NCBI GenBank assembly: GCA_032654645.1
Contig: JAULAW010000010.1
Span: 62,001 to 126,000 of the forward strand
DNA length: 64,000 nt
Direction of reading: 5' to 3'
DNA from: CAITJF01 sp032654645
GTDB taxonomy: Bacteria > Pseudomonadota > Gammaproteobacteria > Burkholderiales > Gallionellaceae
Shown: positions 35,601 through 42,652 of the stretch, piece after piece
Numbering within the stretch: position 1 is the stretch's first letter
Layout: each line of letters opens with the position of its first letter
The notes under the pieces: generated by a model
The model's database searches: none
What the model was told of the DNA's origin: nothing
Seen by the model: only the letters and a program-made list of their open reading frames with translations
Program-made: the position numbers and the translations under genes

Positions 35601-35720
35601 TTCGCGCTGGCCGAGTTTGGAATAGGAGAGCAGTCCGGCGATGCCGATCACGGCGATGAAGAACCACGCCAGTTCACGCTGCCGCAGGGCAAGCGCGGTC
35701 AGGTTGAAACGCTCGTTCAT
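32649..35720 (-). CDS. RND-family efflux pump inner-membrane permease
   Basis: A 1,023-aa HAE1/AcrB-like pump with twelve membrane helices in two halves and two large periplasmic loops. The proton-relay region of TM4 is GALIIALGLLVDDAMIVVEMM, and the second-half equivalent is GTIALGGMIMRNTVILIDQI. It exports drugs, solvents or metals through the adaptor and an outer-membrane channel not encoded here. The ATG overlaps the adaptor stop by 4 bases. It ends YAAWLRLPVPG; a decayed copy of this end lies at 31536-31625. Confidence 0.93.
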   Translation of the reverse strand: MNERFNLTALALRQRELAWFFIAVIGIAGLLSYSKLGQREDPDFVFRAMVVRTLWPGATTSQVDEQVTQRIIKKLQEVPYYWKAFSNSRNGESIITLQLLDTAPREQVPQLWYQVRKKIGDIQHTLPAGANAPTFNDEFGDVFGSIYAFTGDDFSLAELRHYAELAQQQLINLPDVAKVELVGVQPEQVTVSISTQRLATLGIPPLAIAQAIQAQNIVQDAGRLHAADFSVPLRVRGNFESLDELKKLPLRLNRRTLRLGDIAEVTRGYLDPPETTMRFAGKPAVGVAVSMKQRGDVLRLGEDLNREMNALKGQLPIGISFARVSNQPAVVKNAVGEFMESFLIAVAIVLLVSFISLGFRAGMVVAVTIPLVIAATLLLMRIFNIDLHRISTGALIIALGLLVDDAMIVVEMMVRKLEEGYDRMRAASFAYSATVFPMLTGTLVTASGFLPIGTAQSATGEYTFAMFAVVTIALIVSWVAAIFVTPLAGFHLLKSHEGHGHDIFDTPFYRKLRRLIEWCLHHRKTVLTGTLLVFLLGGVGMGLTEKQFFPSSNRTELMLDIWLPEGSSILATEREAARVEQMLSKEKDIESYVTYIGYGSPRFFLSLDQQLFRPNFAQTVVLTRDIEARERVLKKMRQIFAADFPGVRARANPVQLGPPIQYPVEFRMLGGDLATVKRLGDEVAAVMRGDERLRDVHPDWGVQTPMLRVDVDQDRARASGVSSSDIARTLRVATDGLGISQLREGDQLIGIVLRSPATERKQLEQVGALEIPSTQGGSIPLRQVAKISHELEDPIIWRKNRDISMSVRADAIEGVQPTDVAIALDAKLNTLRAKLPDGYTIEPGGELGENSGAQDSINAGMPLMMAVILGFLMIQMKSLSRTFMVVITAPLGIIGVAMALLVFNKPFGFVAMLGTIALGGMIMRNTVILIDQIRQDREAGLTPWDAIRESTVRRFRPIMLTSAAAILAMIPLTHSVLWGPMAYAIMGGLLVATLLTILFIPALYAAWLRLPVPGNKPETEKGI

Positions 35721-36910
35721 GGCAACAGCTTGACCTTCTCGCCGTCGCGCAGCAGGCTGGCGCCCGCGATTACCACCGTGTTGCCGCCGGACAGCCCGGA
35801 AGCGACGCGCACCCTGTTGCCCTCGATGACGGCAATGGCGATGGGCGTCGCATGCACGATGCCCGCCTCATCCACTTGCCATACCGAAGATTTTCCGTCG
35901 CGGCTGACCACGGCAGCCAACGGCAGGCGTATGGCAAGGTCGCCCGCAGACTGCATCTTGACGGTGGCGCTCATGCCGAGCTGCATGGCTGCATCCGCAT
36001 TCTTGACGGCGATGCGCGCGGCGTAAGTGCGCGTGGCGGGATCGGCTGCACCGGCCAGTTCGCGCAGCGTGCCTTGGTAGTTTTTGTCCGGCAGCGTGTT
36101 CAGGCTCACCGTGAAAGCGGCGGCGGAACGGAAGCGGGAATATTCAGCCTCCGGCAGATGCACTGCAACCTCTTTTTCGCCGGGCTGGGCGAGATGCAGC
36201 ACCGGCAGCCCGGCGCTTACCACTTGCCCCGCATTGCAGTTGTGCCCGGTAATGATGCCATTGCTTTCAGCGGGTAACACAGTGTAATTCACCTGTCTGG
36301 ATAGCCCGGTGTGTGACGAGCGCAACGCATCCAGCCGCGCATGCGCGGCATCGGCGGAGGCCTGCTTCTGGTCAAGTGCAGCGGATGACACAAAGCCCTT
36401 TTCGCGCAGGCTGCGGTAGCGTGCCAAATCGGCATCGGCAAGGATGGACGCGCTACGGGCTTCAGCTTCGCCAGCCGCACCGGCTTGCGCAGCCAGATCG
36501 TAATCGTTGGGTTCCAGCCGCGCGAGTACCTGGCCGCGGTGCACTGTATCGCCCAGGTTTACCCTGCATTCGACCACCTTGCCGCCGACGCGAAAGGCGA
36601 GCGGGGTCTCGTGCCGCGCGCGCACCTCGCCCGGCAGACTGAGCGCATTTTCACTGTGCTCCATACTGACGCGCAGTGTTTTCACCGGGCGCAGCGGCTC
36701 TGGCGGTGCGGGCGGTTTGTCGCAGGCGGCCAGTAACAACGCTATCGTCATTCCCGCGAAAGCGGGAATCCAGACATTCAAAAATGCTTTTTGTTTAAAC
36801 CCACTGGATTCCCGCTTTCGCGGGAATGACGAAATGGTAAATTCGCCTCCTGCTTTGCATATTTTGAATGTTGGAATGCTGTTTTTCGTTTTGTAATGTT
36901 CAATGCGCAT
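35717..36910 (-). CDS. RND efflux periplasmic adaptor (lipoprotein) with a repeat inserted in its signal peptide
   Basis: A membrane-fusion protein of 397 aa that links the pump to an outer-membrane channel. After the leader, LPGEVRARHETPLAFRVGGK opens the barrel-sandwich domain, followed by a helical hairpin and beta-barrel. The lipobox is ALLLAACDKPP. Between the basic start (MRIEHYKTKNSIPTFKICK) and the lipobox lie 28 codons (SFPRKRESSGF to AFAGMT) from an 84-bp repeat. The signal peptide is thus split; a start at the repeat's ATG (MTIALLLAAC) would be very short. ATG 36910 overlaps the tetR end. Confidence 0.88.
   Translation of the reverse strand: MRIEHYKTKNSIPTFKICKAGGEFTISSFPRKRESSGFKQKAFLNVWIPAFAGMTIALLLAACDKPPAPPEPLRPVKTLRVSMEHSENALSLPGEVRARHETPLAFRVGGKVVECRVNLGDTVHRGQVLARLEPNDYDLAAQAGAAGEAEARSASILADADLARYRSLREKGFVSSAALDQKQASADAAHARLDALRSSHTGLSRQVNYTVLPAESNGIITGHNCNAGQVVSAGLPVLHLAQPGEKEVAVHLPEAEYSRFRSAAAFTVSLNTLPDKNYQGTLRELAGAADPATRTYAARIAVKNADAAMQLGMSATVKMQSAGDLAIRLPLAAVVSRDGKSSVWQVDEAGIVHATPIAIAVIEGNRVRVASGLSGGNTVVIAGASLLRDGEKVKLLP
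36747..36830. repeat. GTCATTCCCGC-family repeat (84 bp) in the adaptor signal-peptide region
   Basis: GTCATTCCCGCGAAAGCGGG at the left and CCCGCTTTCGCGGGAATGAC at the right form near-perfect arms. CCAG/CTGG inner pairs and an AT-rich centre lie between. Its length is exactly 28 codons. Confidence 0.93.
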
Positions 36911-37550
36911 GGGGTAGCTCCTTGTTGAACGTTCCTTGCCACAGCGCGCGCAAAGCAGCATCCAGTTCGGACGCATAGTCTGGCAGCAGCATGGCGGAAA
37001 CATCCTGGTTGCAGATCGGTTGGTCACATCCCATCAGTTGCCACAACCCCAGGATGAGCGCATAGAAACGCATCAGCAGTTGCACTCCGCTGGCAGCGCC
37101 CGGCAGGGGGAAATGGTTGCACAGCAATTCACCGGCAGCCCCCAGTCGCCCGGCCATGCGCTGATCAAATGCCAGCGCGGCTTCCGGGCTGATGCCCTTG
37201 TGCATCAGTCCCGCAACCAGCGTGGCGAGCGGCAGGAAGGCCGAGACACCAACGATGTGCTCGCGTGTCAACTGCATCATGTCGTCGAAGCCCATCCGCT
37301 TGCGTTTGGAAGCGCGCGCGATCAGCGCGGCGAAGAACGCCTGAGCATGGCGCTCGTGCGCGGCCAGCAGCAAGTCTTCCTTGTTCTTGAAATACAGGTA
37401 GACCGTTCCCTTCGCCAACCCGGCCTCGCTTGCCACCTCCGCCACGCTGGGAACGCGCTCCGGATGTTGCAGCCACAGCGTGACCGCTGCATCCAGTAGC
37501 TGGTTGATGCGTTGTTCGCGCGCTTCCGCGCTGGCGAGAGGTCTGGCCAT
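36900..37550 (-). CDS. TetR-family repressor of the RND operon
   Basis: A 216-aa regulator. The N-terminal helix-turn-helix (SVAEVASEAGLAKGTVYLYF then KNKEDLL) is typical TetR, and the C-terminal ligand domain is unclassified. It is the first gene of the tetR-adaptor-permease operon and overlaps the adaptor start by 11 bases. ATG 37550 (MARPLASAEAREQR) is preferred over TTG 37559. Two matching 13-bp palindromes directly upstream are probable operators, suggesting autorepression that is relieved by a pump substrate. Confidence 0.9.
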   Translation of the reverse strand: MARPLASAEAREQRINQLLDAAVTLWLQHPERVPSVAEVASEAGLAKGTVYLYFKNKEDLLLAAHERHAQAFFAALIARASKRKRMGFDDMMQLTREHIVGVSAFLPLATLVAGLMHKGISPEAALAFDQRMAGRLGAAGELLCNHFPLPGAASGVQLLMRFYALILGLWQLMGCDQPICNQDVSAMLLPDYASELDAALRALWQGTFNKELPHAH

Positions 37551-37553
37551 TTG

Positions 37554-37600
37554 TGACAACCGGTCATTTAACTGGGAGTATGATAAATGACCAGCGGTCA
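37554..37600 (-). promoter_or_regulatory. Paired TetR operators
   Basis: TGACAACCGGTCA (37554-37566) and TGACCAGCGGTCA (37588-37600) share the form TGACnAnCGGTCA. They are 34 bases apart start to start. They also create a GGTCATTTA/TAAATGACC inverted repeat around the likely promoter of the operon. Confidence 0.75.
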
Positions 37601-37654
37601 GAATTTCAAGCGGTATTTTAAAACAGGGAAATAAGCAGAGATTTTATACACCCC

Positions 37655-37680
37655 GTCATTCCCGCGAATGCGGGAATGAC
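37655..37680. repeat. Minimal GTCATTCCCGC palindrome
   Basis: GTCATTCCCGC, GAAT, GCGGGAATGAC: a perfect 11-bp inverted repeat with a 4-base loop. It is the smallest form of the family seen in this window and lies between the DUF302 gene and the tetR operators. Confidence 0.9.
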
Positions 37681-37719
37681 GCATTGGTTGTCTATTGGAT
37701 AATCAGGATTGAAATAGAA

Positions 37720-38109
37720 TTACACATTCCCCAGCGCACGCTCAACCATCGCATCAGCCTGGCGTGCCAGCTCCGCGAGCTTTGCATCGCCGAGTATCTG
37801 CATCATCGCGGTCGGCTTGACGAACTCCAGCGAAATTTTCCCCGGCGCAACCTCGCGCATTACCGCATTGCACGGCAGCAGGCTCGCCACATCGCTGTTC
37901 GCGCTGTAGGCCTCATAGGCGAGCATAGGGTTGCACGCGCCGAGAATCACGGTGGGGATGATCTCCTTGCCGATTTTTTCCTTGATCTTGCTGTGCATGT
38001 CTATGCGCGTGAGGATGCCGAAGCCCTCGGCTCCCAGCGCCTTGGTCGCGCGCTCGATGGCTTGGTCTAAAGTGGAATTGATTTCGCGCTTGAAATTGAT
38101 CTCGGCCAT
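37720..38109 (-). CDS. DUF302-family protein
   Basis: A 129-aa soluble protein. It begins INFKREINSTLDQAIERATKALGAEGFGILTRID and holds GACNPMLAYEAYSANSDVASLLPCNAVMRE, the characteristic DUF302 core (A-x-G-F-G-hydrophobic-L and GACNP-A--A). The function is unknown; the family often sits near redox or metal-stress genes, and its conserved Cys may matter. It stands alone, with GGAGACCCAGC before the ATG. Confidence 0.88.
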   Translation of the reverse strand: MAEINFKREINSTLDQAIERATKALGAEGFGILTRIDMHSKIKEKIGKEIIPTVILGACNPMLAYEAYSANSDVASLLPCNAVMREVAPGKISLEFVKPTAMMQILGDAKLAELARQADAMVERALGNV

Positions 38110-38212
38110 GCTGGGTCTCCTGAAAGTTTATTAGATATTGTTAATATACTATTGTTCATGCATACACACAACCCATACAGTGCGATAAGCGCTCTGCAAG
38201 TTTGTATGAGTA

Positions 38213-38743
38213 TCACGGTTGCGCCAGACGTGACTGATAGAGTGCCAGATCGCTTGCCGAGTAGCAGCAGAAAATTACCTCGCGCAAGGAGCAGGGCGAG
38301 CCCCGTGATGAATCAAATGATTTCAGGAAATCGCGCACCGCCGCAATCGCTACATCACATGCCTGCTCTGGTGGATAGCCATAAACTCCGGTGCTGATGC
38401 AAGGGAAGGCGATGCTGGCAAGCTGCTGCATGGTTGCGATGGAAAGGCTCTCGCGGTAGCAGGAGGCCAGCAGCTTGGCTTCGTTCTGCATCCCGCCATG
38501 CCACACCGGCCCCACGGTATGGATGACGAATTTTGCGGGTAGCCCGTAACCGCGCGTGAGCCGCGCCTGTCCAACCGGACAGCCACCCAGCGTGCTGCTT
38601 TCTTGCAATAGCTCCGGCCCTGCCGCGCGATGAATCGCGCCATCCACACCGCCCCCGCCCAGCAGTGACGAATTCGCCGCGTTGACGATGGCGTCTACGC
38701 TCAGTTGGGTGATGTCACTCTGGATGGCGCGGAGGGTGGTCAT
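38213..38743 (-). CDS. Macrodomain ADP-ribose hydrolase (YmdB-like)
   Basis: A 176-aa macrodomain. DAIVNAANSSLLGGGGVDGA is the ADP-ribose-binding and catalytic loop; AIHRAAGPELLQE and ISTGVYGYPPEQACDVA are the other family blocks. It would deacetylate O-acetyl-ADP-ribose or remove ADP-ribose from targets. ATG 38743 has GAGG 7 bases upstream; the longer ORF start at 38782 lacks this. Confidence 0.93.
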   Translation of the reverse strand: MTTLRAIQSDITQLSVDAIVNAANSSLLGGGGVDGAIHRAAGPELLQESSTLGGCPVGQARLTRGYGLPAKFVIHTVGPVWHGGMQNEAKLLASCYRESLSIATMQQLASIAFPCISTGVYGYPPEQACDVAIAAVRDFLKSFDSSRGSPCSLREVIFCCYSASDLALYQSRLAQP

Positions 38744-38887
38744 CGCTGGCCTCTGTGTTGTGGCTGAATAAGCGGTGTTCAACGCTATTCGTTAAGAGTA
38801 TATCCCCGCCAGATGGGGGCGATGATGAATTGTACCTAGAAAAAGCAGTTGGCGGAGAATCACGCTTTGCTCCAAGACGTTGCATGT

Positions 38888-38913
38888 GTGGGTGCGAATT
38901 TATTCGCACCTAC
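38888..38913. repeat. Short hairpin repeat (GGTGCGAAT) downstream of miaA
   Basis: GGTGCGAAT (38891-38899), TT, ATTCGCACC (38902-38910), flanked by GTG and TAC. It lies 21 bases beyond the miaA stop and resembles the GTAGGAGC...AATTTAT elements at 54001 and 63325. It may end miaA transcripts. Confidence 0.7.
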
Positions 38914-38933
38914 GCCCCTTGCCAGGAATGGCT

Positions 38934-40076
38934 TCAGGCTGCTACGGCTTGTTGTGCTGCATCGAATACTTGCTGGGTAAGGTTGGTCGCAAGGCAATCC
39001 AGTTCGATGTTGCCTGGCATTGAGCGTAACCATGTAAGTTGGCGTTTCGCTAATTGCCGTGTGGCGGCGAGGCCGGTTTCCAACAGTTGTGTTTCGTTGA
39101 TTTCGGAAAAACTCCCTCTTCTCAATCCTCCCCCCAAGGGGGAGGAGGCGATCGTCCCTTCCCCCCCGGGGGGAAGGTTAGGATGAGGGTGCTGTTCCAT
39201 GAATTGCCATGCCTGGCGGTAGCCGACGCAGCGCATCGAGGTCATGTTCGCGTGCAGCGGATATTTTTTGCGCAGCGCGCGCAATTCTTCCACCAAGCCG
39301 AGTTTGAGCATGGCTTTGAAGCGTGTGGCGATGCGGGCGTGGAGTTGCGCGCGGTCGCTTGGGACGAGGGCGATGGAGGTGATGCGGTAGGGTAACGCAC
39401 CCTCTCCCCAGCCCCTCTCCCCGTGGGAGAGGGGCTTCTTAATCAGTGCAGACATGGGTTGCCCGGTGATGCGGTAGATTTCCATGGCGCGCTGGATGCG
39501 TTGCGTATCGGTTGGATGCAGGCGCGCTGCGGTTTCTGCATCCACTTGTGCAAGTTGCCGGTGCAAGTGCTGGATGCCGTGCTGCGCGATCTCGGCATCG
39601 AGTGCGGCGCGCACTTCGGGGTCGGCTTGCGGCAGATCGCTCAAGCCTTCACGCAATGCCTTGAAGTACAGCATGGTGCCGCCGACCAGCAGTGGAATCT
39701 TGCCGCGCTGTGTGATGTCATGCATCAACCGTAGCGCATCGTGGCGGAAGGCGGCGGCGGAGTAGGCTTCGGTAGGATTGCGTATATCTATCAGGTGATG
39801 CGGCGCACGGGCGAGGGTGGCGGCGTCCGGCTTGGCGGTGCCGATATTCATGTCGCGGTACACCAGCGCCGAATCCACGCTGATGATTTCCACCGGCAGG
39901 CGCTGCGCCAGTTCCACGGCAACGCTGGTCTTGCCGCTGGCGGTGGGGCCCATCAGAAAAATTGCTGGGGGCAATTTTTCTGAGGAATGAGGACTGAGGG
40001 CTAAGTGCTGTGAATCGGGCTTCAGGTTTTGTCTCACGGTTTTGGGAAACATATTTTGACTGCACACGTTACTCAC
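38934..40076 (-). CDS. miaA: tRNA dimethylallyltransferase with two in-frame repeats
   Basis: MiaA adds a dimethylallyl group to A37 of tRNAs reading UNN codons. P-loop FLMGPTASGKTSVAVELA, DSALVYRDMNIGTAKP, VGGTMLYFKAL, RIQRAMEIYRITGQP and GYRQAWQFM are the family motifs. At 380 aa it is about 60 longer than usual. One insert (KKPLSHGERGWGEGALPYR, about 227-245) and a second (PHPNLPPGGEGTIASSPLGG and so on, about 310-340, before LAATRQLAKRQLTWLR) derive from repeats. The first 38 residues also look repeat-derived. GTG 40076 follows mutL by 7 bases; mutL-miaA is an operon. Confidence 0.93.
   Translation of the reverse strand: MSNVCSQNMFPKTVRQNLKPDSQHLALSPHSSEKLPPAIFLMGPTASGKTSVAVELAQRLPVEIISVDSALVYRDMNIGTAKPDAATLARAPHHLIDIRNPTEAYSAAAFRHDALRLMHDITQRGKIPLLVGGTMLYFKALREGLSDLPQADPEVRAALDAEIAQHGIQHLHRQLAQVDAETAARLHPTDTQRIQRAMEIYRITGQPMSALIKKPLSHGERGWGEGALPYRITSIALVPSDRAQLHARIATRFKAMLKLGLVEELRALRKKYPLHANMTSMRCVGYRQAWQFMEQHPHPNLPPGGEGTIASSPLGGGLRRGSFSEINETQLLETGLAATRQLAKRQLTWLRSMPGNIELDCLATNLTQQVFDAAQQAVAA
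39112..39190. repeat. CCCTCTCCC-family composite palindrome in miaA (C-terminal part)
   Basis: It contains CCTCCCCCC-AA-GGGGGAGG and CCTTCCCCCCC/GGGGGGAAGG hairpins within outer CCTCTTCTCAATCCTCC / GGTTAGGATGAGGG arms. It is read as Pro/Gly-rich sequence in miaA. Confidence 0.85.
39398..39436. repeat. CCCTCTCCC-family palindrome in miaA (middle)
   Basis: GCCCCTCTCCC (39411-39421), CGT, GGGAGAGGGGC (39425-39435): an 11-bp perfect stem, preceded by CACCCTCTCCCCA. Confidence 0.88.
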
Positions 40077-40083
40077 TCAGTCC

Positions 40084-41994
40084 TTATTTTCCGCGCATGA
40101 ACTTTGCGTCCAGTTCAGCGAGTGTGATCTGGAACCATGTCGGGCGTCCGTGGTTGCATTGGGCGGAGCGTTCGGTGCGTTCCATCTCGCGCAGGATGCC
40201 GTTCATCTCGGCCAGCGTGAGTTGCTGGTTGGCGCGCACGGCGGCATGGCAGGCCAGCGTGGCGAGCAATTCGTTGCGCCGCTCGGTTAGTGCGCGCGTG
40301 GCGCCATACTCACGCAGTTCGTGCAACACGTCGCGCGCAGCGGCCTCGGCGTGCGCTTGCTTGAGCATGGCGGGCATGGCGCGCACCGCCAGCGTGGTGG
40401 GGGAGAGCGGGGCGATGTCGAAACCGAGTTGCGCCAGTGCTTCCTGTTCTTCTTCGGCAGTGGCGATATCCAGCGCATGGGCGGCGAAGCTCACCGGGAT
40501 CAGCAGAGGTTGCGTGGGAATCTGCTGCTGGCCCAGCGCCGTTTTGAGTTTTTCATACACGATGCGCTCGTGCGCGGCATGCATGTCCACTATCACCAGC
40601 CCGCTTGCATTCTGCGCGAGGATGTAAATGCCCGAGAGCTGCGATAGCGCGAAGCCGAGCGGGGGAACGCCAGATGCAGTTTCGAGTTCGCAGTCTTCAG
40701 TTTCAAGTTTTCCGCCCTCCGCTTCCTGCTGTTTTTTTTCTGAGAAGGTTTCCCACAAGCGGTAGGCCGATTCTTGTTGTGCGATGCCCAGCGGCATGTT
40801 TTGTTGCTGGGGAGTGCCGTCATTCCTGCGGTGCGTGGTTGCTGCCGTTTCAGCGGCTTTATAACCACGGCCTACTTCTTGCGGGTGAAGGCGGGAATCC
40901 ACCGAATTTATAAAACCACTAGATTCCCGCCTTCGCGGGAATGACGAATTAAGTTCAGAGGGTTCGTTTGTTTCAGTTCCAGCTACTGGCACACCCAATG
41001 TCTGCTGCAAAGTGTGGAACACAAACTGGTGAATGGCCTGGCTCTCGCGGAAGCGCACTTCGCTCTTGGCTGGATGCACGTTTACGTCCACCTGTTCCGG
41101 CGGCAGGTCGAGGAACAGCACAAAGGCCGGATGACGCTGGTGGTGCAGGATGTCCTGATAAGCCTGGCGCAGCGCGTGCGCCAGCACCTTGTCGCGCACG
41201 AAGCGGCCATTGACGAAAAAATACTGTGCATCGCGCGTGGCGCGCGAGTGGGCGGGCAGCGCGGCCATGCCGTACAGGTGCAGGTTTGCTGCCTGGCGAT
41301 CTACGCCGATTGCGCCTTGTGCGAATTCATCGCCGAGGAGGGCGGTGATGCGCTGTTGCCCACCCTCTCCCCACAAGGGGGAGGGGGGGAATGCAGGAAG
41401 TTGCCACACCATGCGGCTGTTGTGTTGCAGCGAGAACGCGACATCGGGGCGCGACAGCGCGATGCGCTTGAAGGCTTCCTCGCAATAGGCGAACTCGGTG
41501 GCTTCGGACTTGAGGAATTTGCGTCGTGCCGGGGTGTTGAAATATAGCTCGCGCAGTTCGACGCTGGTGCCATGTGCGTTCGAAGCGGGAGCTGGGTCAC
41601 TTTGCGCGCCATCCACCGCTTGAATTTGCCAGGCATGGGCAGCTTCCGCGTTGCGGCTGGTAAGCGTTACCTGCGCGACCGAAGCCATGCTGGCCAGCGC
41701 CTCACCGCGAAACCCCATGCTGCCGACGCGCTGCAAGTCATCCAGCGAAGAAATCTTGCTGGTGGCATGGCGCAGCAGCGCGAACGGCAATTCATCCGGC
41801 GCGATACCGCCGCCGTTGTCGCGCACGCGCAGCAGCTTGACACCGCCACCCTCCAGTTGCACCGCGATCTCGGTGGCCCCCGCATCCAAACTATTTTCCA
41901 TCAGTTCCTTGAGCGCGGAAGCGGGGCGCTCGATCACCTCGCCTGCGGCGATCTGATTGATGAGGAGGTCGGGTAACAGACGGATAGAGGGCAT
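40084..41994 (-). CDS. mutL: DNA mismatch repair protein MutL with two in-frame repeats
   Basis: A 636-aa GHKL ATPase that couples MutS to strand cleavage. Motifs are INQIAAGEVIERPASALKEL, ENSLDAGA, RDNGGGI, GFRGEAL, the GTSVELRELYFNTPAR loop and, in the C-terminal dimerisation domain, VIVDMHAAHERIVYE and ACHAAVRANQQL. A short insert (FPPSPLWGEGG) lies in the N-terminal domain. A longer one (SSFPRRRESSGF to HRRNDG) lies in the linker. Linker text KLETEDCELETA also looks repeat-derived. Linker inserts are tolerable; the N-terminal one falls within the ATPase/transducer part. Confidence 0.94.
   Translation of the reverse strand: MPSIRLLPDLLINQIAAGEVIERPASALKELMENSLDAGATEIAVQLEGGGVKLLRVRDNGGGIAPDELPFALLRHATSKISSLDDLQRVGSMGFRGEALASMASVAQVTLTSRNAEAAHAWQIQAVDGAQSDPAPASNAHGTSVELRELYFNTPARRKFLKSEATEFAYCEEAFKRIALSRPDVAFSLQHNSRMVWQLPAFPPSPLWGEGGQQRITALLGDEFAQGAIGVDRQAANLHLYGMAALPAHSRATRDAQYFFVNGRFVRDKVLAHALRQAYQDILHHQRHPAFVLFLDLPPEQVDVNVHPAKSEVRFRESQAIHQFVFHTLQQTLGVPVAGTETNEPSELNSSFPRRRESSGFINSVDSRLHPQEVGRGYKAAETAATTHRRNDGTPQQQNMPLGIAQQESAYRLWETFSEKKQQEAEGGKLETEDCELETASGVPPLGFALSQLSGIYILAQNASGLVIVDMHAAHERIVYEKLKTALGQQQIPTQPLLIPVSFAAHALDIATAEEEQEALAQLGFDIAPLSPTTLAVRAMPAMLKQAHAEAAARDVLHELREYGATRALTERRNELLATLACHAAVRANQQLTLAEMNGILREMERTERSAQCNHGRPTWFQITLAELDAKFMRGK
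40819..40945. repeat. Nested repeat in the mutL linker
   Basis: The outer GTCATTCCTGC / GCGGGAATGAC arms belong to the GTCATTCCCGC family. Inside is a second hairpin, GTGGTT...AACCAC (GCGTGGTTGCTGCC against GGCTTTATAACCACGG). One element seems to have landed in another. Confidence 0.82.
41360..41390. repeat. CCCTCTCCC-family palindrome in the mutL N-terminal domain
   Basis: CCACCCTCTCCCC facing GGGGGAGGGGGGG around ACAA. It is translated as the PPSPLWGEG segment of MutL. Confidence 0.82.
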
Positions 41995-42081
41995 CAGATG
42001 TTGCGGGTAATGAATTGCGCGCCATTATAACGGATGCGGGGGTATCCCCTGAAAGGGTGCGACAAATTGGCACGCGGCATC

Positions 42082-42118
42082 ATGTCACATTCCCAAGTAA
42101 AAATTCCTTCCCTAAAAT
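42082..42118 (+). promoter_or_regulatory. Shared promoter-like motif, copy A
   Basis: ATGTCACATTCC (42082-42093), 19 bases, TAAAAT (42113-42118), preceded by GCGACAAAT. Same spacing as copies at 42564, 47788 and 50776. It lies in the divergent gap between mutL and the hypothetical gene at 42173. Confidence 0.7.
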
Positions 42119-42172
42119 CCGCACGGTATGAGTCTGAATTTGAAAAAACAATTACATAAGAGCCGGTACACC

Positions 42173-42490
42173 ATGACCACTAAAAAAATGACGATCAAAA
42201 AAGAACTGAAATTACTGCGCGCTGCCCTTGAGCTGGATCATACGCTGTTCACCGTTCAACGGAATGCTTCGCGTCCCCATTATGAAAATATCCGGGTGGA
42301 TTGCTTTGCGTCAAAAGGGGCGGGCAGCCCGGGGCTAATGAGAATAACCAAGCTCGTGGCCGGTGTGCTCAATTACCGCCGGAGCCCCCGTGGGTTGGCT
42401 GTAAATAATGGAGAAAATGTCTGCCTCGATCTGGTTGCTGCGCTGTCCAAAAAACTCGAACTTGACCTCAAACACGAGAGGGTGATCTGA
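42173..42490 (+). CDS. Hypothetical protein (105 aa)
   Basis: It starts MTTKKMTIKKELKLLRAALE and ends LVAALSKKLELDLKHERVI. No signal peptide or membrane segment is seen. The middle (RPHYENIRVDCFASKGAGSP) is basic with a Gly/Ser turn. I do not recognise it. Its promoter region carries copy A of the motif shared with the TonB receptors, which suggests co-regulation. ATG 42173 is chosen because 42128 would be almost leaderless after the TAAAAT box; the longer start (MSLNLKKQLH) is possible. Confidence 0.5.
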   Translation: MTTKKMTIKKELKLLRAALELDHTLFTVQRNASRPHYENIRVDCFASKGAGSPGLMRITKLVAGVLNYRRSPRGLAVNNGENVCLDLVAALSKKLELDLKHERVI

Positions 42491-42563
42491 TCCAAGCAGC
42501 AATTCTGAAAGCCGCACCATCATGCGCAACATCCGGAGTGTCGCGCTTAGCGGTGTGGCATTT

Positions 42564-42614
42564 TGTCGCGCGACAATATGCCGCATTCCAGAGACAGCCC
42601 TTCTTCCATAAAAT
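42564..42614 (+). promoter_or_regulatory. Shared promoter-like motif, copy B (TonB receptor operon)
   Basis: The palindrome TGTCGCGCGACA (42564-42575) runs into ATGCCGCATTCC (42578-42589), then 19 bases, then TAAAAT (42609-42614). The receptor TTG start is 39 bases further on. Confidence 0.75.
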
Positions 42615-42652
42615 CCGCCCAGTTATTTTGACCATAAAAAGGGAGATTCAAA

